Below, one piece after another: positions 44,074-52,454 of a DNA stretch of 64,000 nt. This DNA comes from Rheinheimera sp. SA_1. Lineage in GTDB: Bacteria > Pseudomonadota > Gammaproteobacteria > Enterobacterales > Alteromonadaceae. Each line of letters opens with the position of its first letter. The first letter of the stretch is position 1. Position numbers and translations under genes: made by a program. The notes beneath the pieces were generated by a model. That model saw only the letters and a program-made list of their open reading frames with translations. It ran no database searches and was not told where the DNA came from. The stretch covers positions 434,001 through 498,000 of the forward strand of contig NZ_LXWK01000011.1 of NCBI RefSeq assembly GCF_001669775.1. Direction: 5' to 3'.

Positions 44074-44126
44074 TCTCAACGCCAGTTTTTGCCGAAAAAA
44101 CACGCAATCAATTGCTGGCGTTGAGA
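44074..44126. repeat. 12-bp perfect inverted repeat after the acetyltransferase gene
   Basis: TCTCAACGCCAG (44074-44085) and CTGGCGTTGAGA (44115-44126) with a 29-base loop, followed by TTTTAC. It could form a weak terminator before the tRNA promoter. Confidence 0.65.
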
Positions 44127-44132
44127 TTTTAC

Positions 44133-44160
44133 TTGCGAAGCTAACGAAGCTTTGTATAAT
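44133..44160 (+). promoter_or_regulatory. Sigma-70 promoter of the tRNA-Leu gene
   Basis: TTGCGA (44133-44138), a 16-bp spacer and TATAAT (44155-44160). The first base of the mature tRNA is 31 bp downstream, a normal leader. Confidence 0.75.
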
Positions 44161-44191
44161 CAGCCCTGTTTACTCCGCAAGACCTCTCAAT

Positions 44192-44278
44192 GCCTGGGTG
44201 GCGAAATCGGTAGACGCAGCGGATTCAAAATCCGCCGGGGGAAACTCCGTGTCGGTTCGAGTCCGACCCCAGGCACCA
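44192..44278 (+). tRNA. tRNA-Leu (anticodon CAA)
   Basis: 87 nt including an encoded CCA. The acceptor stem GCCTGGG pairs with CCCAGGC. The D-arm, the anticodon stem GCGGA / TCCGC with loop TTCAAAA (anticodon CAA), a long variable arm (class II, as for leucine) and the T-arm GTCGG-TTCGAGT-CCGAC are all present. It reads UUG codons. Confidence 0.97.
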
Positions 44279-44934
44279 ATACTCCAGTAAGTAATTCACT
44301 AAAGCAAACAATACATCCAACCCTTATTTTACTGCTTAGCACTTTGATTCTAGTCAAGTATTTCTATTTCTGTTCCGGTAGTTCTCAAGCTCATTTCGTT
44401 TCCAAAATCACTGCCAATAACCAGCCCGATCCAAACCCTGTTCTTTTCATGGAGCCTTTAGCTCGCATTGCTTGCAATTACTTGCAAACAGACCCGATGT
44501 GGGATCTGTTGATATTGATTTAATGTGTTTAGAAACCGCAGTGGGCTAGATCTGTGCGCAGTCGTACAGACGTATGACTTGCAATAACACAGGCTGTAAG
44601 CTCGGGAATCAAAGACGCCGCCTACAGGACTGACGTCATGGAGCTTAGCGTGAGACTGGTTATAAAACATGTCATGAAACTTGTTATGACACTATTTTCA
44701 GCAAAAAATCAGCAGCTTTTAGCAAAAGCCCGTCAGCCGAAAGCTAAAACACATCACCAAGATCGCCCATTTATCGCAAATTCAAAAGGTTGTCAGGCGA
44801 TTGCTCCTGTGGGCGCTGGTGTCGAAGTTGGTATAGATGGTTATGCGAGTGCTTGTGTGGATGGTTATATGGAAGGTGCTGAAACACGCCCCTTGGTAGC
44901 GGATGAATGTGCTATTGATACCTGCTACAAGCAG
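44279..44934. other. 656-bp stretch without a confident gene
   Basis: Follows tRNA-Leu. The open frame from ATG 44638 runs into the dehydrogenase below, but its first 99 codons have no recognised features. No repeat, integrase or attachment site duplication of the tRNA 3-prime end was found. Confidence 0.5.
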
Positions 44935-46269
44935 ATGAGGCACTGGCGCGACCTTGCTGGATTCCTTCCGCCAGCGATACTTTGCGCCGCAATGCTCAGC
45001 GGTTGTAGCGACACCGGATCACAACCTATTTCACAAAGCACCGGCTTAAATCCTGCTTTACCCGCACCGCAACACGCCTTGATCCCAACGGTCAAGATTG
45101 CTCCGGCCATTGGCTGGCCAGCAGCTAAAAAGCCTGTTGCCGCCCCGGGAACCAAAGTAACCGCCTTTGCCCAAGGGCTGGACCACCCGCGCTGGCTGTA
45201 CCTATTGCCAAATGGCGATGTGTTGGTTGCAGAAACCAACAGTCCCGCCAAACCAGACGATGCCACCGGCTTCATCGGATGGATGATGGGCTTAGTGATG
45301 AAGCGTGCTGGGGCAACGGTTCCCAGCGCTAACCAGATCCGCCTGTTGCGCGACACCAATGGCGACGGTGTGGCTGACCTGCAAACAATATTCTTGGCGG
45401 GGCTCAATTCACCTTTTGGTATGGCACTGGTTGACGGCAACATCTACATTGCCAATTCAGATGCCATAATGCGCTTTGCATATCAGCAAGGCGACACGCA
45501 AATCACCACTGCTGGCTCCCAAATCATTGCTTTACCTGCCGGCACCATCAATCATCACTGGACTAAAAATATTATCGCCAGCCGCGATGGTCGCTCGCTG
45601 TTTGTCACCGTTGGCTCCAATAGCAATGTCGGTGAGCGCGGCATGGCGGAAGAAACAGAACGTGCCGCTATTTGGAAAGTGGATCGCAGCACGGGTACCT
45701 ATCGCGTATTTGCCAGCGGCCTGCGCAACCCCAACGGCATGGCTTGGGAGCCTCTCACCGGTGTCCTTTGGACGGTGGTGAATGAACGCGATGAACTTGG
45801 CAATGACCTGGTTCCCGACTATTTAACCTCGGTGCAAGACGGTGGTTTTTACGGCTGGCCCTACAGCTATTTTGGCCCAAATGTGGATAGCAGAGTTGAA
45901 CCACCACGCCCGGATTTAGTGACCAAAGCCATCATTCCTGATTACGCCCTGGGTGCGCATACCGCGCCATTGGGGTTGGCAGCATCAACCGGAAACAGTC
46001 TTCCAGCAGTATTTGCCAATGGCATGTTCGTCGGCCAACACGGCTCGTGGAATCGCAACCCGCCCAGTGGCTACAAAGTTATTTTTGTCCCCTTCAACCA
46101 AGGCCAACCCTACGGCCAGCCAATAGATGTCCTGACCGGTTTTTTAAGCGATAACGGTGATGCCTATGGCAGACCGGTCGGCGTCGCTTTAGATGCAACC
46201 GGCGCGCTGTTGGTGGCAGATGATGTCGGCAATATGATTTGGCGGGTTAGTAAAGCGGCGTCACCCTAA
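44935..46269 (+). CDS. Sorbosone dehydrogenase-like PQQ/beta-propeller lipoprotein
   Basis: About 444 residues from ATG at 44935 (MRHWRDLAGFLPPAIL), which gives a lipobox LSGC; the frame also allows an ATG at 44638, adding 99 unexplained residues. The mature protein is a six-bladed propeller of the GSDH/sorbosone dehydrogenase group: FAQGLDHPRWLYLLPNGDVLVAE, DTNGDGVADLQTIF, NHHWTKNIIASRDG, ASGLRNPNGMAW, GWPYSYFG and FVGQHGSWNR. PQQ-dependent sugar or aldehyde oxidation at the periplasm is the family role, but the substrate is unknown and no PQQ synthesis genes are present. Single gene. Confidence 0.85.
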   Translation: MRHWRDLAGFLPPAILCAAMLSGCSDTGSQPISQSTGLNPALPAPQHALIPTVKIAPAIGWPAAKKPVAAPGTKVTAFAQGLDHPRWLYLLPNGDVLVAETNSPAKPDDATGFIGWMMGLVMKRAGATVPSANQIRLLRDTNGDGVADLQTIFLAGLNSPFGMALVDGNIYIANSDAIMRFAYQQGDTQITTAGSQIIALPAGTINHHWTKNIIASRDGRSLFVTVGSNSNVGERGMAEETERAAIWKVDRSTGTYRVFASGLRNPNGMAWEPLTGVLWTVVNERDELGNDLVPDYLTSVQDGGFYGWPYSYFGPNVDSRVEPPRPDLVTKAIIPDYALGAHTAPLGLAASTGNSLPAVFANGMFVGQHGSWNRNPPSGYKVIFVPFNQGQPYGQPIDVLTGFLSDNGDAYGRPVGVALDATGALLVADDVGNMIWRVSKAASP

Positions 46270-46316
46270 ACAATTGATTAGGTGATAATTTAATTCTATG
46301 CGACCAATAACGGCAC

Positions 46317-46478
46317 TCAAGCGCCGAAGGCTAAGTCTTGGCCCTCCTCCACAATATCCACCACTCGATCAATCAGCGCAATATCCAGCTCTAACTCCGG
46401 GTAACGCCGGATAAACTCTGATCACAACGGCGCCAGATGCAAAATGCCAAAGCTTAAAGGGCGCATTGCCGCTCTGAG
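46317..46478 (-). pseudogene. Relic of a LysR family regulator
   Basis: A 54-codon stretch reads in one frame as AAMRPLSFGILHLAPL, then TGA (46422-46424), then EFIRRYPELELDIALIDRVV and DIVEEGQDLAFGA. This is the start of the LysR effector-binding domain (compare the usual LAPLL-EFxxRYPxxxL and D-LVEEG-DLA). No helix-turn-helix part remains on either side. It lies between the convergent dehydrogenase and diguanylate cyclase genes. Confidence 0.65.
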
Positions 46479-46481
46479 ATT

Positions 46482-47456
46482 TTATTCGCTAAGCGAGCGA
46501 CAAACCCGATTCCGACCTTCTGCTTTAGCACGATATAAAGTTTCATCAGCGCGCTGAATGAAGCTTTTTAAGCTGTCGTCCTGCAGAAATTGTGCGACAC
46601 CAATACTTGCCGTACAACCTTGCTCCGCCGTATCTTTGGCTTTTTGCATGGCTAACGTCTGGCGGATCCGATCGGCGTGGTCATAGGCACTTTCGATCGT
46701 CGTATCTGGCATGATGATCAGGAATTCCTCACCGCCGATACGGCCGATAGAGTCAGTTTTACGAATACCCTGGCTAATAGATGCAGCGGCATTTTGCAAA
46801 GTAACATCGCCGGTCTGATGCCCATACTGATCATTGATGGCTTTAAAATGGTCCAGATCCAACATCATAATGCTTAGCGGTGTCTGTTGTCGGAACACTC
46901 TGGAAATTTCAATATCCAGGATCCGCATGATCTCGCGCCTGTTATACAGCCCTGTCAGCTCGTCGGTGGTTGCAATTTTCTCCAGCTGTGCTGTGCGTTT
47001 TTTCACTTCTGCTTCCAGCCGCAGGTTCGATTCCGCCAGCTGCTTTTCCGCTTGCTGCAATTCAGTTATTTTCTGCTGCATGTTGCGTCTACTCGGGAAA
47101 CTGATCGCTTCCGGCAATAAATGCCACAGCATCACTGCGGTCACCATGGAAATGATCCCGGTCAAAAATTTAACAATGCCTTCTATATAGTAATAACCAT
47201 TCCAGATGTTGATGAGCCCTACTAAATGGGTGGCGCCGCAGAAAAAAATAAAGCCGGCAAACATCAGAAATAACCAATTAAACCGGAAATCATCTCTGGA
47301 TTTAACCAGTTTCACTAAAGCAATTGGGATCAACGTATAAGCAGTAAAAGTGAGTAAATCGCCACCGACATGTAAAAACAGCAGATCGCCACGCCATAGC
47401 AAACAATGGCCATGTGGCATAAAGTTACCGTTAAAAATCTCTTTAATAATGTCCAC
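46482..47456 (-). CDS. Diguanylate cyclase with ETR1-type ethylene-binding membrane domain
   Basis: About 324 residues from a GTG at 47456, preceded by AGGGA seven bases upstream; a TTG at 47492 is an alternative without a ribosome site. Three membrane helices form the N-domain: PHGHCLLWRGDLLFLHVGGD, then DLLTFTAYTLIP, then IFFCGATHLVGL. The plant ETR1 ethylene-binding residues D25, Y32, P36, I62, C65 and H69 are all present with identical spacing. A coiled coil (about 125-155) links to a GGDEF domain with TDELTGLYNRREIMRIL and an intact GGEEF motif, so cyclic-di-GMP synthesis is expected. Probably a Cu(I)-dependent ethylene, other olefin, or copper sensor. No operon partner. Confidence 0.9.
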   Translation of the reverse strand: MDIIKEIFNGNFMPHGHCLLWRGDLLFLHVGGDLLTFTAYTLIPIALVKLVKSRDDFRFNWLFLMFAGFIFFCGATHLVGLINIWNGYYYIEGIVKFLTGIISMVTAVMLWHLLPEAISFPSRRNMQQKITELQQAEKQLAESNLRLEAEVKKRTAQLEKIATTDELTGLYNRREIMRILDIEISRVFRQQTPLSIMMLDLDHFKAINDQYGHQTGDVTLQNAAASISQGIRKTDSIGRIGGEEFLIIMPDTTIESAYDHADRIRQTLAMQKAKDTAEQGCTASIGVAQFLQDDSLKSFIQRADETLYRAKAEGRNRVCRSLSE

Positions 47457-47682
47457 TGTTGCGTCCCTGTCACTGCTTTGAAATGAATTCAATTCGAGGC
47501 CACGACCATCAAGGCTAGCCTTACCATGATTAAAAAACAGGAAAAGACTCAGCGCTCATTGGCTTTTAATGTTTCGCAATAGTAGACAGCTTAGCGCATC
47601 TTCGGTTGTTGTAATTAAGCAATCAAAGATATACCTATCTTTCCTGCTCCTTGCTACTTATTCACTCAAAAATTAATTTTGC

Positions 47683-47708
47683 TGCATCTATTGCCGATGT
47701 TTTGGCGT
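47683..47708 (+). promoter_or_regulatory. Putative ECF promoter of the sigma gene
   Basis: TGCATCTATTGCC...TTTGGCGT. The same bipartite sequence TTGCATCTA/CTGCATCTA-N2-GCC-N2-TG-N-TTTG-N-CGT recurs before DUF4331 at 49158 with identical spacing (23 bp from TGCATC to CGT). It fits -35 and -10 elements of an ECF sigma factor (17-bp spacer) and lies 35 bp before the sigma ATG. Confidence 0.75.
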
Positions 47709-47742
47709 ATTTATGAATCATCGAAACAAAAAAGGAATATTT

Positions 47743-48282
47743 ATGACGCCACAACAGCAGCTGCTCGAATGGTTGCGCTCCAGTGCTCAAGGAGACCAAG
47801 CAGCATTTGAAAGTTTATATCAAGCCACTTCAGCCAAGCTATTTGCGGTCAGTTTGCAATTGATGCGCCGCCGTGACTGGGCTGAAGATGTACTTCAGGA
47901 TGCATTTATTAAAATTTGGCATAACGCCGGTGACTACCATACGGAAAAAGGCACGGTGATGACGTGGATGATTAGCATCACCCGCTATCGGGCACTGGAT
48001 TTATTAAAAAGCAGAAAAGTGAAAGCCGAACATATCGAATTGGATGAAAGCTGGATGGAGGCGCTACACACGGGTGAATTTACCGATCCTGCCGCCGACA
48101 AAGCTCGTCTGGAGTTTTGTATGGAAGGCCTTGAATCCGACCATCGACAGTCGATTTATTTAGCTTTTGTCAACGGTTTAAGCCATCAGGAGATTACTCA
48201 ATATATCAGCGCACCACTTGGCTCGATTAAAAGTTGGATCCGCCGCGGCTTAGCGAAACTCAAAAGGTGCCTCGAAGCATGA
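47743..48282 (+). CDS. ECF RNA polymerase sigma factor (SigK-like)
   Basis: About 179 residues from ATG at 47743 with AAAAGGAAT upstream; an ATG 30 bp earlier has no ribosome site. Sigma region 2 shows AAFESLYQATSAKLFAVSLQL and DWAEDVLQDAFIKIWHNAGDYH, and region 4 shows YLAFVNGLSHQEITQYI and APLGSIKSWIRRGLAKL. Layout matches ECF factors paired with RskA-type anti-sigmas. It overlaps the anti-sigma gene by 4 bp. It probably reads its own promoter and that of the DUF4331 gene, both of which carry the same motif. Confidence 0.93.
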   Translation: MTPQQQLLEWLRSSAQGDQAAFESLYQATSAKLFAVSLQLMRRRDWAEDVLQDAFIKIWHNAGDYHTEKGTVMTWMISITRYRALDLLKSRKVKAEHIELDESWMEALHTGEFTDPAADKARLEFCMEGLESDHRQSIYLAFVNGLSHQEITQYISAPLGSIKSWIRRGLAKLKRCLEA

Positions 48283-48962
48283 ACTATTTAGAGCAAGAAC
48301 GACAAGACGCCCTGGCAGTCAGTTATGTGTTGGGGTCGATGCGCGGCAAGGCTCGCTTGCGCTTTCAGGGTTTATTGATGCAACACTTAAGTTTACGTCA
48401 GGCCGTATGGCGCTGGGAGCGACATTTAAACCCGGTCGTCGAGCAGTTAAAACCAGTCATGCCCGATGCAAACGTATGGCAACGAGTAACCATTCGACTC
48501 GGTTGGCGCGCCCCAGAGCAAGCGCCACCAACATCATCACGCAGCTATTGGAAAGAAACGTTCGCAGTGGCGATGGCCGCTTGTTTAGCTTTGTTCCTGC
48601 TATTACCGCGATTTGACCCGGCAGATCCAGCGCCAGCGCAACTGGCGATTGTTCAAAATAGCCAAGCCCAAGCCTTGTGGGTCGTGAAGTGGGAGCAACA
48701 GCAATTGAAAGTGCAAGCAACAGCGGCGGTACAACCATTAACCGATGCCGACTACGAATTATGGATGTTACCTGAAAATGGCCAGCCACCTATTTCGCTT
48801 GGTTTATTGCCACAACAAGCAAACACCGAACGCGCCATACCACCCAGTGTCAACGGCTTAAAAGTGGCTGCTTTAGCGGTAAGTCTGGAACCCAAAGGCG
48901 GCTCGCCCACCGGTCAACCAACTGGACAGATTTTACATACTGCACAGTTGATCCAATTATAA
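48279..48962 (+). CDS. RskA-type membrane anti-sigma factor
   Basis: About 227 residues from ATG at 48279. The N-domain (1-90) is cytoplasmic and binds sigma (YVLGSMRGKARLRFQGLL, LRQAVWRWERHL). One membrane helix (about 102-120, TFAVAMAACLALFLLLP) follows. The periplasmic RskA domain has LWVVKWEQQQLKVQA, DADYELWMLPENGQPPISLGLLP. No zinc-binding HxxxCxxC motif is seen, as in the SigK/RskA group. It holds the sigma inactive until a periplasmic signal arrives. Coupled to the sigma gene by overlap. Confidence 0.92.
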   Translation: MNYLEQERQDALAVSYVLGSMRGKARLRFQGLLMQHLSLRQAVWRWERHLNPVVEQLKPVMPDANVWQRVTIRLGWRAPEQAPPTSSRSYWKETFAVAMAACLALFLLLPRFDPADPAPAQLAIVQNSQAQALWVVKWEQQQLKVQATAAVQPLTDADYELWMLPENGQPPISLGLLPQQANTERAIPPSVNGLKVAALAVSLEPKGGSPTGQPTGQILHTAQLIQL

Positions 48963-49002
48963 GGAACTGGCTGTCAACACAGCGCAGGTTCTATTGCGAA
49001 CG

Positions 49003-49038
49003 GTCTTGATTTAACTTTTTTTCTGGTTAAATCAAGAC
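49003..49038. terminator. Hairpin after the sigma/anti-sigma pair
   Basis: Perfect 13-bp arms GTCTTGATTTAAC / GTTAAATCAAGAC around a T-rich loop, about 40 bp after the anti-sigma stop. No strong T-tract follows, so it may be a weak terminator separating the regulators from the DUF4331 operon. Confidence 0.6.
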
Positions 49039-49157
49039 TTGTTATGACGCAGCACCTGACATCCACAATCTGTTTGCATCAGCTCACCTCTTCCTCTTTG
49101 CGTCAGCACACCCCTTCGCAGCAACAAAAATTATTTTTCAATTAATTGATACCTGGT

Positions 49158-49183
49158 TGCATCTACCGCCACTGCTTTGTCGT
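49158..49183 (+). promoter_or_regulatory. Putative ECF promoter of the DUF4331 operon
   Basis: TGCATCTACCGCC...TTTGTCGT is the second copy of the motif at 47683, with the same 23-bp separation of its halves. It lies 41 bp before the DUF4331 ATG. Confidence 0.75.
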
Positions 49184-49223
49184 TACTGCAAAAGCAACGT
49201 ACACAAACCAGAGGAATAACAAG

Positions 49224-50810
49224 ATGAAAACTACCGTAAGCGCTTTATGTCTCGCGATCTGTGCCAGCCTTTGTGGTTCGGCTTTAGCATCAAGTCACCG
49301 CGAAGCGCCAAATATCACCCGGTTACCCACCGTCGATTCTACCGATTTTTATGTCTTTAATAGTTATGAACCCAATCGCAGTGACTACGTCACAGTGTTG
49401 GCAAACTATATACCGCTGCAAGATCCACAAGGCGGCCCGAATTATTTTGCCCTGGATCCAGCAGCTGTTTACAACATTCACATTGATCAAGATGGTGATG
49501 CGGTCGAAGATCTGACCTTTCAATTTCGCTTTAGTCAGTCACTGGTCAACAGCAATAAAGGCGTGCAGTTGCCCATTGGCCCAGCTGGCCAGCAAAAAAT
49601 GATTGGTGTGCCATTAAAACATGTTGGTGGTTTATCGGCAGGCAACAAAGCGGCACTCAATTTTGAAGAACGTTATGAACTGAGTCTGGTGCAAGGCCCA
49701 AGTTTAACCAGTCCAAAAACAGTGATCCGCTCAGCCGAAGCTGATGGTCTTTTTGTTAAACCCTATGATTATGTCGGTCAAAAAACCTTTGGTGATGCCA
49801 GCCAATATCAAGCATACGCCAACCAATATCAGTATGAAATCAGCATCCCAAACTGTCCGGCCAAAGCTCGGGTATTTGTTGGGCAGCGTAAAGACCCGTT
49901 TGTGGTGAACTTAGGTGAGACTTTTGACTTGGTCAACTATGTACCGGTCGAAGGAGATAGTGCGCCAGGTGCTGGCGACAACGGTGGTTTTCCCGGTGGC
50001 ATTACCCAAAACGCTGCCAATGATGATTTACGCGGTAAAAATATCACCACCCTGGCGCTGGAATTGCCAAAAGCCTGTGTTACCGGTAATGGTAACGGCG
50101 TAATTGGGGCGTGGACCACCGCCAGCTTGCCACAATCGCGTTTACTGAATCCAAAACCTGGCTTTAATAACAGCGAAAAAAATGGTGGTGCTTCGGTGCA
50201 GGTATCACGTTTAGGTCAGCCACTGGTGAACGAGCTGGTGATTGGCATTGCCGATAAAGATAAATTCTCTGGCAGTGCACCCAAAGACGATGGTCAGTTT
50301 GCCGACTATGTCACCCACCCGAGTCTGCCTGCATTATTAAATATCCTGTTTCGTGACGCCGTCAATACGACTCTGGGCGCCAATATTCCGGATTTAGCCC
50401 CCAGCAATTTCCCACGTGTTGACTTGGTAACGGCCTTTTTAACCGGCGTGCCAGGGGTGAACCAATTAGCCAAAGTGACCCCTTCAGAAATGGTCCGCTT
50501 AAACACCAAAATTGCCGCAACACCAGCAGCAATGCAATCAGCCTTGGGGGTCGCGGGTAATGATTTGGCAGGATTTCCAAATGGTCGCCGTCCTGGTGAT
50601 GACGTCGTCGATATTGCCCTGCGGGTGATGATGGGCGCTTTGTGCCATGACATCCCTGTGAACGGCCAACCGACCAATTTAGGGGTGTGTAAACCAGTGG
50701 ATGCGCCTGTAGGGAATGTGCCATTTACCGACGGCGCCCCGCTCGATGCCTCGATGATGGATACCAGCTTCCCGTATTTGCGCACGCCATTAGCCGGTTC
50801 ACCGAACTAA
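49224..50810 (+). CDS. Exported DUF4331 family protein
   Basis: About 528 residues from ATG at 49224, with AGAGGAATAACAAG upstream. Signal peptide (about 1-23, ending GSALAS). The mature protein starts with the family hallmark SSHREAPNITRLPTVDSTDFYVF, which has an HREAP motif that may bind a metal. Other conserved parts: FQFRFSQSLVNS, VGQRKDPFVVNLGETFDLVNY, and a C-terminal RRPGDDVVDIALRVMMG. The family is exported and found in ECF-controlled clusters; its biochemical role is unknown. It is the first gene after the second ECF promoter motif and is followed by a small lipoprotein 10 bp later. Confidence 0.9.
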   Translation: MKTTVSALCLAICASLCGSALASSHREAPNITRLPTVDSTDFYVFNSYEPNRSDYVTVLANYIPLQDPQGGPNYFALDPAAVYNIHIDQDGDAVEDLTFQFRFSQSLVNSNKGVQLPIGPAGQQKMIGVPLKHVGGLSAGNKAALNFEERYELSLVQGPSLTSPKTVIRSAEADGLFVKPYDYVGQKTFGDASQYQAYANQYQYEISIPNCPAKARVFVGQRKDPFVVNLGETFDLVNYVPVEGDSAPGAGDNGGFPGGITQNAANDDLRGKNITTLALELPKACVTGNGNGVIGAWTTASLPQSRLLNPKPGFNNSEKNGGASVQVSRLGQPLVNELVIGIADKDKFSGSAPKDDGQFADYVTHPSLPALLNILFRDAVNTTLGANIPDLAPSNFPRVDLVTAFLTGVPGVNQLAKVTPSEMVRLNTKIAATPAAMQSALGVAGNDLAGFPNGRRPGDDVVDIALRVMMGALCHDIPVNGQPTNLGVCKPVDAPVGNVPFTDGAPLDASMMDTSFPYLRTPLAGSPN

Positions 50811-50820
50811 GGAGATGACC

Positions 50821-51306
50821 ATGAAATTCGCTTATAGCCTCGTGCTGTGCCTCGGTTTAGCCGGTTGTAATTCCGATCGGGCTGAAGATGCACCGCCAGT
50901 TAAAACTTCACCCAAGTTTGCACTGAACGACTTTACCATTGTGACCGATCAAACCTTAATGGCGCAGTTAGTCGCCACTGATGCTGACGGCGACGCGTTG
51001 CGCTTTAGCATCAAGAAAGCGCCCACCAACGGTACCGTCAATATTGAAGCGCAAGGCAAATTTACCTATCAGCCAACGGCTGAGCAAACGGGTAATGATC
51101 AGTTTGATGTTGAAGTGACCGATGGCACCAATGTGATCAGTGGCACGTTGAATATCAAAATCAATCGGGCGCAGCTGTCGTATTTGCAATATAGCCGTCA
51201 AGCATTCGGCCGTAATTCAACACAAACTGCGCTGCCGTTAAACGGTCGGGATTTTACCGCCGACGCGACCCAATACAGTGATTATGCGGATCTACTGCAA
51301 CCTTAA
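50821..51306 (+). CDS. Ig/cadherin-like domain lipoprotein
   Basis: About 161 residues from ATG at 50821 (AAGGAG six bases before). Lipoprotein signal with lipobox LAGC. One tandem-type Ig-like domain (about 45-120): VTDQTLMAQLVATDADGDALRFSI, APTNGTVNIEAQGKFTYQPTAEQTGNDQF, VEVTDG. Such modules with DxDGD bind calcium and mediate surface contacts. The tail ends with NGRDFTADATQYSDYADLLQP in parts. It probably works with DUF4331 at the outer membrane (inference from the 10-bp gap). Confidence 0.82.
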   Translation: MKFAYSLVLCLGLAGCNSDRAEDAPPVKTSPKFALNDFTIVTDQTLMAQLVATDADGDALRFSIKKAPTNGTVNIEAQGKFTYQPTAEQTGNDQFDVEVTDGTNVISGTLNIKINRAQLSYLQYSRQAFGRNSTQTALPLNGRDFTADATQYSDYADLLQP

Positions 51307-51328
51307 ATTGGCTGGTTTTACAGCATAA

Positions 51329-51359
51329 GGGCAGCGGCAAGCGTCGCCGCCCATTTTTA
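51329..51359 (+). terminator. Hairpin between the Ig-like lipoprotein and the TPR gene
   Basis: GGGCAGCGGC / GTCGCCGCCC with a short loop and a following ATTTTTAA. It may attenuate the downstream genes, which otherwise lack a visible promoter. A duplicated ACCATGTAAG lies at about 51360-51380. Confidence 0.65.
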
Positions 51360-51389
51360 ACCATGTAAGAACCATGTAAGGAGACATGC

Positions 51390-52454
51390 ATGCAACCTTG
51401 GTCACAGCATCTTTGCGCTTTTGCCGTCAGCTGCATTTCACTACAGCCTCTGTTCGCAGTGCAGGCAATGGACACAAAACAAACAGAGCCCGCAGCCGAA
51501 ACCGTGTTGGTGATGGCCCAGGCTCCCGCCAACAATAGCGGTAGTGCATTACAACAGATCGCCACTTTGCTCCAGCAAGCACGTTTACCTGGCCAGAGTC
51601 GGTTGTTCCAACAAGCCCAACTTCATTTTCAGCAACTCTCCCCAGAGCCAAGCGCAGAATATTGGCTCATCAGCGCCGATCTGGCACAGCAGCAACACCA
51701 ATTTGACGCGGCACTTGCTGCGCTGCAACAAGCAGAACTGCTGCAGCCACAACCACAAATTGCCTTGGTCCGCGCCAGAATTGCGTTGGTCCGTGCACAA
51801 CCCAAACAAGCCTTAGCAGCATGCAAACCTTTGTTAGCATTTAAAGAATTATTTTTATTCCAGCTTTGCAGTTTAGAAGCCATTGGTCGCGCCGGTCAGG
51901 TTGATCAAAGCTATCCGCTGCTACTCAAACTGGCCAGGCAGACCGATATGCCGTTGCCAGAGCGGTTATACCTGCAGGCTACGCTGGCAGAACAAGCGGA
52001 GTGGTTACAACAGCCTACTGTTGCGACAGCGCATTTATTGCCCTGGTTAAGTCAGGCGCCGGTGCCGTTTTGGATTAAATGGGCCGATTTAACCTTGTCC
52101 CTTGAGCCGGCGACGGTCTATCAACGCCTGGCGACTTTAAACAAGGATGCCGCGCTTGAAGACAGTTTATTGCTACGGCTGGCCCGCGCTGAGCAATTAA
52201 CCAACCAAGGTCAGCAGTATCAACAATTGGCGGCAGCGCAAATTCAGCTACGAGAACGGCGCCAGGATCTGCTGCATAGTGCCGATCTGGCGTACTTTTA
52301 CCTGCATTTACAACCAAACGCGCGCAAAGCACAGCAGTATTCCGGACTCAATTATCAACAAGCCAAAGAGCCAGATGACCAAAAGTTAGCGCTGCAAAGC
52401 GGTTGGACCCAAGCCGCATTGGATTTATTAGTCACGGAGGAGCCGTCGATATGA
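51390..52454 (+). CDS. Exported TPR repeat protein
   Basis: 354 residues with a likely signal peptide (about 1-27). Helix-turn-helix repeats of TPR type cover most of the mature protein, with many Gln/Ala/Leu: YWLISADLAQQQHQFDAALAALQQAELLQP, then IALVRARIALVRAQPKQALAA. AAGGAGACATGC precedes the ATG. The 4-bp overlap with the next gene (ATGA) makes an operon with the HupE-N-like and TonB receptor genes. Likely a periplasmic scaffold. Confidence 0.82.
   Translation: MQPWSQHLCAFAVSCISLQPLFAVQAMDTKQTEPAAETVLVMAQAPANNSGSALQQIATLLQQARLPGQSRLFQQAQLHFQQLSPEPSAEYWLISADLAQQQHQFDAALAALQQAELLQPQPQIALVRARIALVRAQPKQALAACKPLLAFKELFLFQLCSLEAIGRAGQVDQSYPLLLKLARQTDMPLPERLYLQATLAEQAEWLQQPTVATAHLLPWLSQAPVPFWIKWADLTLSLEPATVYQRLATLNKDAALEDSLLLRLARAEQLTNQGQQYQQLAAAQIQLRERRQDLLHSADLAYFYLHLQPNARKAQQYSGLNYQQAKEPDDQKLALQSGWTQAALDLLVTEEPSI

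Noticed and set aside
44192-44934. tRNA-Leu as an integration site of a genomic island
   Set aside because: No integrase follows and no duplicate of the tRNA 3-prime end was found in the window.
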